A stretch of 64,000 bases of DNA from Craspedostauros australis (Eukaryota > Bacillariophyta > Bacillariophyceae > Mastogloiales > Achnanthaceae): positions 124,001 through 188,000 of the forward strand of contig JAMXDE010000011.1 in the NCBI GenBank assembly GCA_026770025.1, given 5' to 3'. This document shows, one piece after another, positions 56,146 to 64,000 of this stretch (positions are counted from its first letter, which is position 1; each line of letters opens with the position of its first letter). The notes below the pieces were generated by a model. The model did no database searches. It was given only the letters and a program-made list of their open reading frames with translations, and was not told where the DNA came from. The position numbers and the translations under genes were made by a program.

Positions 56146-56671
56146 CTGTTTCTCTCTGTCTATCTGAGTGCACGGTACTGTTAGATGATGAATTGACTGC
56201 GTAATGTTGCACGTCATGCCTAGAGAACACTGCATGCAATGCGCTTAGCCAACCGTGTGACATTCCACCACGCGAACAATACTGTATGATTTTGCGCGAT
56301 TCTGCCTTATGTGTCACCTCTTCGTGGGAGGATTCGCAGACAGTCGGCAAGACAGCGCAAGACAAAAAGTGGAGCGACTCTCGCATCTCTCCATAACTCG
56401 TATGAGCATTACCTTGTACGAGTAGCAATAATAGTAGCCGGTATTGGGTACGAGGATCGTACAATCTACGAGCCGCGAGTAAGAACGTGAGAAGCAGAGA
56501 CGCATTGCTCATGAAAAGCGATCGAGCCGTGTCGCAGAATTCGCGGTGTTGGCGAGAAGTCCTGGAACACCACAACACGACAGGAAACGACGAACGAAGG
56601 AAGCTAGGAGGTAGAGTGCACGTAGACTAACGAACACCAAATGGCCGTGGTGCGCAATGCGTACTTGTGCC

Positions 56672-56718
56672 TGCTCTGCTCTACTCTACTCTACTCTACG
56701 ACTACTACTACTACTACT
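56672..56718. repeat. CTCTA / CTA compound microsatellite
   Basis: CTCTG, then four CTCTA pentamers, followed by about six CTA trinucleotides. Confidence 0.9.
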
Positions 56719-56934
56719 CCAATCGAATCTGTCATCGCTATTTTCCGCCATTTGTCCGCGATCTGCTGTGATGCGTATTTGTCTGCTTTGGTGTGGTGCG
56801 AGTCGGGAAGGCGAGAGACCACACAGCCTGTGACCCATTGTCACCTCTGTCTCGACGAGAAGCGCTTGTTTGGGTGGAGGGCAAACAGAGCGCACATCCC
56901 TCTTGGCACCTTGTCTGTCTCATGGCCTTTTGTT

Positions 56935-56972
56935 GTTGTTGCTGTTGCTGCTGTTGCTGCTGCTGCTTCTCA
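56935..56972. repeat. TTG/CTG trinucleotide repeat
   Basis: Alternating TTG and CTG units over about 38 bp. Not in a supported coding frame. Confidence 0.85.
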
Positions 56973-57060
56973 CTAGTGTGTAGTTGTAGTCATGTGTTCA
57001 AAGATGCAGCATGACATTAGTACACACAACACACATGTACTACTACAGGTCAACACCTCA

Positions 57061-57210
57061 CCTCCGTCCTCCATCCTGGAGGCCAGGCTACCATGGGAAT
57101 ATGTTTTGGGGTTTTTCTGCGCCACTCGATGAACAACATCATCGAGTGGCACACAAAACCCCAAAAACAAATTCCCTGTGATAGCTTGTCCTCCAAGCTG
57201 GAGGGCGGAG
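57061..57210. repeat. 150-bp imperfect inverted repeat (hairpin)
   Basis: Arms 57061-57132 and 57139-57210 are reverse complements at roughly 80% identity, with a six-base loop, ACAACA. The arm bases next to the loop, CCACTCGATGA/TCATCGAGTGG, pair perfectly, and TTTTGGGG/CCCCAAAA lies further out. Each arm end also contains a smaller palindrome, CCTCCATCCTGGAGG on the left and CCTCCAAGCTGGAGG on the right. The structure could be a foldback or MITE-like relic, or a hairpin-RNA locus. No target-site duplication is obvious. Confidence 0.85.
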
Positions 57211-57548
57211 CGGCATCGCAATGGGGGTAACAAAGAGGGTACTACTATGTAAGTGAGTGGAGGTGGTTGGATGGTTGGTTGTATTTGCCATGCTTTGCTC
57301 TGCTGCATGTTCGCTCGCCAACAGTCCCCACCCCATCTTTCCCTTCTTGTCTCCTTCGTCTCTTCGTTCATTCATTGTCTCTCTCTTCCCATTCACTGCA
57401 TGGGAGCAACAACAACAACAACCGGCAAAGGAACACTACTCAACGCATCCTCAATGCTTCCTGCCCACACCACAAAGACCCCTGATGCAATCAACGAAGA
57501 GACGGGAGGCACACCATGGCGCCAGCATGCATGGATGCATGGGCTGTG

Positions 57549-60439
57549 CACAAAAATGGTCATCAACCTTGCCGATCACACAAATCGAGCCACCCATCGA
57601 AAGTCTTCGCGTTCAGGAGAGGGCACGAACTGCCCAAGCCATTCTTGTGCATCGTGAGACCGAGTAGCACCAGCGGAGCTCATAAAAGAGAGAAGAGAGA
57701 GAGATAGATAGATAGAGGGAAAGAAAAGCTTGCTCACACCCAGAGAGGCAGAGAAGGAGCACTCAATTGCAGATGCCAACCTTGACGTCTTATTGCTCAC
57801 ATGGTACACAACCTTGCAAGCAACGAGCAATACAAACGGACCAAACAAATCGACAGAGCAGACAGCACCAGAGTGTCAAGGCAAATCACTGCACCTGATC
57901 TTCGAGATGTCAGAAGACGGTGGTGGCGAACCCATGCGTGATGGCGGAATCAACGAAGAAAGCAGTCCAACCGGTGCCCAAACACGTTCAACTGCAAATG
58001 CAAACATCCATGTGAACATCCATACAAACACCCACGCTGACATCCACGCTGACACTCACACACAGACCCATCCTCGCAACAGCGATGCCGCAACTGAGCA
58101 GCGACCGCGGAATCTGCTGGAAAACTCTTCCTTGTGGACGCGGCTCACCTTCTCGTGGGTGATGCCTTTGCTCAACAAGGGGTTGCAGAACCAGGACCTG
58201 AAGGAGATTGATCTTCCTCATCTGGCGAAGAAGGAGACGTCCGAGTTCAACCTCCGAATGATGAACGATCTGTGGGCACAGGAGCAACGGCTTGCGGCCG
58301 CCGCTGGTCGATCGCCCAATCTCAAGATGGCAATCCTCAAGCTCGCGTTGGCCAAGATGTGGTTCGTGCAGCCGATGATGCTCACGCTCTCCGTGGCCAG
58401 GATTGGCCAATCGCTGGCGCTGGGACAGCTCGTCGAATACTTCGAAGGCAACCTCTCACGAGCCGAAGGCTACCTCTACGCGTCTATTGTGGCCATCACG
58501 GCTCTCATCACGCTCTTCGCGAACCATAACGCATTCTTCCACACATGGAAGACCGGCATGCAACTTCGCATCGCGGCCATCGCTTGCATCTACGACAAGA
58601 CCTTGCGATTGAAGAGCGTCTATTCATCCAACGAGACCAACTCCGGGCAGGTCATGAACCTGGCCTCCAACGATGTGGAGCGCTTCATCTTGTCCACGGT
58701 CTTCCTCCTGTACATATTCTGGGGTCCGATGGAAGCCGTGGCGGTGCTCATCATCGGGATCCTATCCGTTGGCCCAGCCTTCGCGGCAGGCTACGTGCTG
58801 CTCTTCTGTTTCATCATCGTGCAGTTCTACCTCGGCATCCGCTTTGTACACTTCCGTTCCAAGATCGCGCAGATCACGGACAGCCGCGTCACCATGGTAT
58901 CGCAGGTCATCGCCGGCATTCGCGTCGTCAAGATGATGGGGTGGGAACTGGCCTTCCTCAACAAGATCAAGGATTTGCGACAGAAGGAGACATCCGCGAT
59001 TCAAGACGCGACCAAGCTCAAGGCATGGAACGAAGCCATCTTCTTCGCTGCCAATACGACCGTGTCCGCTGTTATCTTCTTGGTGCACGTGTACAGCGGA
59101 AATGAACTCACGGCGCGACACGTCTTCACCACATTCACCTTGCTCAATGTGGTGCAGCTCACGATGACCAAATTCTTTGCATTCGGGATCATGGTACGTT
59201 CATGTATCTGAATGTTGCGCGTTTGCGTACTCTTTGGCAGGCAAACGACAACGAGACGGATGATCATCACCATCTTCATCTCCAGTTGTACTCGCACTCG
59301 TGTCATCACACCCAAATCCATACCGCGACGCATCTCACTCCTTGCCATCTTCATCTGCACAACCACGCCAACGCAAACACGCACAATCCCTTGTTCTTTC
59401 AATCTTTCAACCATGTATCCTTGCGCTTGTCCTGCGTCCTCGCCCATCGTACATGCTACTCGCACCATCCTCAATCAGAACAAGGCATCGAGCACGCTGG
59501 GCACGAACGACTACTTCCTTCAATTGCTCGATGTAACTTGCCATTGGAGCTCATCTGGAGAAACCAGCAAATCAACTCTACCTGAGTTGGAAAGACCGAT
59601 GGATGGTGACAAGGGCGAAGCTTCAACGAAAGCTGGCGTCGCGCAGGATGCTGGCGATAAAATGGACAAGACGGCGGTGGCAGTCGCAAACATCGACATG
59701 AACTGCAAACCAGGCGCCATGTACTAGTGTTGTTTTCCGGCTCCACCGTGCGAGAGAACATCGACCCATTCAATCAATTTGACGACGATGCCATCAAATC
59801 TGCCCTTACCGATGCGCAGATGCGGGACGCAGTGGCGAACCTCCCCGGTGGACTCCAGGCCACCGTCGCGGAGAACGGTTCGAATTTCTCTGTCGGCCAA
59901 CGGCAGCTTCTCTGTCTCGCGAGAACCATTCTGAGGAAAACGAAAATACTCGTGCTTGATGAGCCATCGGCCAACGTCGACAATGAAACAGACCTCCTGC
60001 TTCAAGAAGCCGTGTCAGCGAACTTCAAGGATTCCACAATCATCGCCATTGCTCATCGTCTGGATACCGTAATCGAGTACGACAAGATCATCGTGCTCAG
60101 CAGCGGGCACATCGTCGAGTTCGACACACCAATCAACCTCATCGAGAAAGGGGGAGACTTCTCGCAGATGGTGAAAGACACTGGCCACAGGAGTTCCGAG
60201 ACCCTGACCAAACGAGCGAGCATGCAAAGTGCAGACTTCAAAACGAAGGAAGAATAAACACCAGATAAAACACGAGCAAGCCAATAGAGCGGAGTAAAGA
60301 CGTGTCGAAGCACAACCACGAGCACTGTGCACTTTCCTTGAGTGGAAGCATGTTGCGGTTCGGTACCAATACATGCACGTACATGCTTCAAATGGCATCA
60401 GATTTGCGTCGTTGCCACTCGCCGGAACAAAATGTGACC
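57549..60439 (+). repeat. Segmental duplication, copy B (deleted ABCC gene)
   Basis: A direct repeat of 46745-52500 reduced to 2.89 kb by two internal deletions, about 70 bp and about 2.8 kb relative to copy A. The ends coincide with those of copy A in sequence, and the flanks are unrelated. Confidence 0.9.
57907..60257 (+). pseudogene. Internally deleted copy of the ABCC transporter gene
   Basis: A recent copy of the gene at 47111. Exon 1 (57907-59193) is intact and encodes TMD1 (429 residues; it has four extra codons in the His/Thr-rich N-terminus and about eight substitutions). The following intron keeps its donor, but a deletion of about 70 bp near 59472 removes the acceptor and the first codons of exon 2. 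At about 59726 a second deletion joins the stretch just before the NBD1 Walker A to the NBD2 sequence LFSGSTVREN, removing the ATP site of NBD1, all of TMD2 and the NBD2 Walker A. The junction creates a TAG. The remaining NBD2 part (59727-60257) keeps FSVGQRQLLCLAR and DEPSANVD. A half-transporter TMD1 peptide from exon 1 could still be made, but a working ABC protein could not. Confidence 0.9.
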
Positions 60440-61236
60440 AAGTGCAGAATTGATGGTCTGTGGGTTACGGTACGTCACTACTGTGCGCGGAATTATGACG
60501 CAGGGCGGCCGCGATTGATTTTTGTTCTCGTCTTTCGCTTTATTCGCACAATGCTCCTGACTGACATGCCAAGATCACGGTGCTTCGCAATTTGTTTTGG
60601 CACACACAAGCTATGAAGGTCTCACCAACGCCCACAACTGCATCTCTCCAAATCATGGCACAGCTATACTACCATAAATACACCACCGAAATGGATTCCG
60701 CACTTGTCCTCCCAAGCAGTTTGTGTCCACCAGCCGGTGTGGATTGAATCTGATGGCACGAAAGCAGCCCAGGGTAGGTTGGTATCGCGAAGTCTCTTCG
60801 AGCCGGGAGAGATGAAGGGCGTACGGGAATTTGATTCGAGACAAGCAGCGCAATGCAATCAGCTCCAAGAAGAATTGCGAGGGCGACGACGATCGTTCAA
60901 AAATGCAACTATCAACTAATTCTAGGATCCTCAGCTTTCGCGATACACCTCGCCCATCTTTATTCTGTCTCGCTCATCGCGGAGTAGTCGTCGCAAAGGC
61001 GATTATGGGCATGGCGTATGCGCGCACACCACGTCTCCTGCGGAAGAGAGCACAGAGTATGCGAAATCAACTTCCGTTGCAATCCGCCGTCATGCGAGAT
61101 CATGAATTCCAGCACTGGGTACGAGCATGTTGCCTTGGCTTTGTTTGTGACTGGTACTACTATAATGTGAATGCTGTAGATTCTCTTGCACCAATCTGCG
61201 ATGGCTTTCTCTCATCAATCCAATTGGGGGAGTGCA
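60258..61236. other. Intergenic region
   Basis: 979 bp. The first 180 bp are duplicated 3' DNA of the ABCC block. The rest has no protein-like open frame; an ATTATGACGCAG motif like those near 24600 occurs at about 60493. Confidence 0.5.
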
Positions 61237-62466
61237 CTAATAAATGCCCGTCGACTGTCCCCACTCTGTTGATGCAATGTAGTTCTCCAATTCACCGCCC
61301 AAGTACACCGACGCGGCACTCACCAAGAGCACAGCCCACAGCGGTGCCGACTTCGTTGTCTTGTTCACACTCAAAGCGAATGGAACCGTGTACGAAAAGA
61401 AACCGAAGCATGAGGTCATCAGATGCAAGGCCTGGATGCCGGTGGACTGGATGCGGGATGCATTTCTCACGATGTTGAATGACTGCACGAAGTACAGCCA
61501 TGGCCAGTGGCTGCCGAAGGTGCTTCCCACAGCATACGCACCAAGGCCGGATGCCAATCCTTGGCATGAGAACACGATCGGCTTGATCGATTGGCTCCAT
61601 CCCAAGGTGACCGGTACCAACGCCACCAGCACCGTCGGGAGGAAGGCCAGCGCGACTTTCTTGGTGTTTGTTGGCGTGACGGCGGCAGCCAGGCCACTCA
61701 TGCCGCCGCACAGCCCCAGGCAGAAAACGAAGTTCGTCCATCCCGACGATGACTCTGATTTGGGAAGGTACACCCATCCGTCGAATTCGTGACCGACGAT
61801 CTCAGAGAAGTTGCCGATGATGGTGATGGTTGCACCCAGACCCCAGAAGATGTCGGACAGCATCTGATCCCGGCTCGTCCAGCTTTCTGACTTTTCCGTC
61901 TGCTTCGTATCAGCCTTGCTGCTGCTGCTGTCCTTGGTGACGGTGGCGTCGGCAGCGTCTCCCTTCTTGAGGGCCATCAAGGCTGGGCGCAGGATGGAGA
62001 CCATGGAGAGCGGCGTCAGGCTGTTGAAGAGATGGACTGCGCACAATATCGGCCACAACGGCTTGTTCAGACGTTCGTCGAGTCTGGATTCCATGAGTGG
62101 CTCCAGTTGAAAAGAGACGGCGAGTGATGCTAGGAAGCACAAGTCGATGGACTGGACCCATTCCATGGTGAGAGCGGAGCTTCTGAGGGTCTGCACGGCA
62201 CCGTAGATGTAGGCGATGGCCATGATGGGCATGGTGACCTTCCAGGAGCGCAGACCCTCCAGGTCATTAGGCAGTTCGGCATCGTCGAGGTTGTCGTTCC
62301 TCTTTTTGATGGTCCCGATGGCAGCTGCCACCACGACGAGGATGACCGTGTTGAATGTTGCAGTCGTCGACGTTTGCTGAGCCGGTGGCGGAGATGGTGG
62401 CGATGGCGTGGGTGGTGGCGATGGTGCCGATGGTGGCGATGGTGCCAAAGAGGATGCTTGCGCCAT
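61237..62466 (-). CDS. Polytopic membrane protein of unknown function with proline-rich N-terminus
   Basis: A single-exon ORF of 409 residues from ATG 62466. The first 35 residues are an unusual Ser/Pro tract (SPPSAPSPPPTPSPPSPPPA). About nine or ten hydrophobic helices follow, including FNTVILVVVAAAIGTI, VTMPIMAIAYIYGAVQ, PILCAVHLFNSLTPLSMVSI, VFCLGLCGGMSGLAAAV, VALAFLPTVLVALVPVTLG and PLWAVLLVSAASVYLG. A polar loop of about 40 residues, rich in Ser, Asp and Lys, lies near the middle (about 165-205). No signal peptide, motif or catalytic residue that I recognise is present. The hydrophobic pattern is regular enough to make the gene credible. The C-terminus is polar (ENYIASTEWGQSTGIY). Function and membrane location are unknown. 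Confidence 0.7.
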   Translation of the reverse strand: MAQASSLAPSPPSAPSPPPTPSPPSPPPAQQTSTTATFNTVILVVVAAAIGTIKKRNDNLDDAELPNDLEGLRSWKVTMPIMAIAYIYGAVQTLRSSALTMEWVQSIDLCFLASLAVSFQLEPLMESRLDERLNKPLWPILCAVHLFNSLTPLSMVSILRPALMALKKGDAADATVTKDSSSSKADTKQTEKSESWTSRDQMLSDIFWGLGATITIIGNFSEIVGHEFDGWVYLPKSESSSGWTNFVFCLGLCGGMSGLAAAVTPTNTKKVALAFLPTVLVALVPVTLGWSQSIKPIVFSCQGLASGLGAYAVGSTFGSHWPWLYFVQSFNIVRNASRIQSTGIQALHLMTSCFGFFSYTVPFALSVNKTTKSAPLWAVLLVSAASVYLGGELENYIASTEWGQSTGIY

Positions 62467-64000
62467 GATCGCGGGTCTCTTCTGCTCTCTGCTGGAGATG
62501 AGTTGCGTTTGTCACCTTCGATTTGTCGTCTGGTTGTGTCGCCGAACGAGTGATTTGCGCTTGTGGTCCAAGACTCAAAGATCGCGGCTGTGTTTTTGAT
62601 GCGCACGTCCCTCCGCGGTACGAGGGCGAACACCCTGGCCGAGAATGGTTTTCCGCGCCTGGACGCGCATCTTCATCACGCCGAACTCTCGGACTGTTGC
62701 TGCTGCGACCTTCTCTCGTTCGCACTTTTCGCGACATGTCGCTGTCTCCGTCTTTTCCTTCTGTTCCTTCTTTTGCTTGTGACGCTCGCTGCGGTCATTT
62801 GTCACGTGGAAAATGATACTTTTCTGTGTTTGTGCTCAACTGTCCATCCAAACAATCAGGGATACATGTGCAACGGTTAAAACAGGGTTACCATGCGAAC
62901 ACGGGCATCGCCCAACCATAGGAGCCCAAGACGTCCTGTGACAGTCCCACACGATCCGATATGTCAGGAATCGATGGTGCAACTATGTCGTGGTTTCCTA
63001 TATTGCCGCACCTCCCATGATACCAACAATAGACTGACCGATCTACCAAAGTCGGACACACTCCCAAGTTGATTGTGGACCTCCTCCTCTGTGTGTCAAG
63101 AGTATGACGGACGACGGACAGACTAACGATGTGACATGTTTTGAGGGGATTGACGAACTGGCATGGCAAATGATGGATGCGAAAGGGAGACTGGAACACC
63201 CAAGTGTTCCAAGCATGAGGGTTGACCGGTTGACCTGAAACATCTATGCGAATGCGCTATCACGGTTGAGTCGCTCGGAACCCAGAACATGATTACGTGA
63301 CTGACAGAGAACCAGCGAAGGAGAACAAAGCGCGGACTGGAACAACATCGAAGGACTGGACTAATCGTGCCAGAACTCCATGTTCTGAACCAAGTGTGAC
63401 CACCAGTGAACATGTGAGAAGAGTGAGTGACCAACACGGAAGAGTGCACTGAATAAGTGATGGATGCCTGATGAGAAGAGAGTCAATCGATCATCGGCAT
63501 GCATGCATCTCAGGAGTGTAGGAGGGCACCTTGATGGACGAGCATGATGAAATGCACTTGTCATGAGCAATGAGATGCGAATGAAGGAGAGGGTTTGTCA
63601 CGATGATTGCAAGGGGAAACTACAGGAGGCCATCAGCATCATGGTGAGCAAACGAATTGAGGAGTTGAGAAATGAAGGTGTTGTTCTCACAGTTCTAAAA
63701 TGGTACAGTTTAATAAGCATTAGACTATATCTATACCCCAGATTTCCAACACCTTCAGATGCCATATTCCATTGATGATGCAGTGGTCTGGCAAGGGTAT
63801 TGTCATTTGAGGCTTAGTTGGGAAATACATCGATCCTTGCTTGATGTTATGCGTTTCTGTCGATTGATGGACGGACTGGATTCCTGATGCTCTCAGAAAT
63901 GATTGTTCACACATTTCCTTCCAAAATCCTGATTGTGTTGGTGTGTCCGAATTCGTGATGTGATTTCGATCAATCACAGTTTACTCACTACACAAATATT
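62467..64000. other. Right-end region without supported gene
   Basis: 1.5 kb. The first 350 bp are the upstream region of the membrane-protein gene. From about 62880 the base use changes, becoming AT-richer after about 63580, and only short, unconvincing frames occur. It might be intergenic DNA, an intron or a degraded element; no family could be assigned. Confidence 0.4.

Larger units (their letters stand above)
54614..57906. other. Long intergenic region with microsatellites and a hairpin element
   Basis: 3.3 kb after the silicic acid transporter without a supported gene. It holds GATC/ATCA repeats (54616-54650), a CT microsatellite, CTCTA/CTA and TTGCTG repeats, the 150-bp hairpin and, from 57549, the duplicated leader of ABCC copy B. 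Confidence 0.6.

Overview
The window is nuclear DNA of a photosynthetic, silica-using stramenopile, almost certainly a diatom. The main evidence is a complete silicic acid transporter (52973-54613), a fucoxanthin-chlorophyll a/c light-harvesting protein with an A|F plastid-targeting signal (45602-46288), and two heat-shock-factor-type transcription factors of the kind that is expanded in diatoms. Genes carry few, short GT-AG introns (about 80-610 bp), lie on both strands and use the standard code. No rRNA gene, recognisable tRNA, CRISPR array or intact transposon was found.

Layout. 1-5243 (-) is a trithorax/KMT2-like chromatin protein with MBD, AT-hook, Tudor/PWWP, PHD, bromodomain and extended PHD modules; it runs off the left edge. 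5982-6569 (+) is a small probable plastid-targeted protein. 6796-8562 (-) is a Ser/Pro-rich protein of unknown role. 9504-12249 (-) is a five-exon single-pass membrane protein kinase. 13117-14291 (-) is a fused OHCU decarboxylase/HIU hydrolase (allantoin synthase). 15998-17755 (+) and 20980-23310 (-) are two HSF-type factors flanking a METTL13-like methyltransferase (19140-20642, +). 26218-30357 (+) is glutamate-cysteine ligase with a large insertion. 30854-32725 (-) is a nucleotide-sugar transporter, 33417-34292 (-) an unknown membrane protein, 34939-36837 (+) a PUS3-type tRNA pseudouridine synthase, 37800-43162 (+) a large PDZ-domain protein of unknown function, and 43315-44292 (-) fructose-1,6-bisphosphatase.

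The right part holds the light-harvesting gene, a full-length ABCC transporter (47111-52317), the silicic acid transporter, then a second, internally deleted copy of the ABCC gene (57907-60257). The two ABCC blocks (46745-52500 and 57549-60439) are a recent direct duplication with the silicon transporter between them. A 150-bp near-perfect hairpin (57061-57210) lies just before the second block. A proline-rich polytopic membrane protein (61237-62466, -) follows, and the last 1.5 kb has no recognisable gene.

Splice junctions were deduced by eye from GT-AG signals, frame continuity and fit to protein families. They were checked arithmetically for phase, but no transcript data were available. 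There is no operon-like organisation; the genes look like independent housekeeping, photosynthesis, nutrient-transport and regulatory loci. TGACGTCA palindromes, resembling the CO2/cAMP-responsive elements described in diatoms, occur in several upstream regions.
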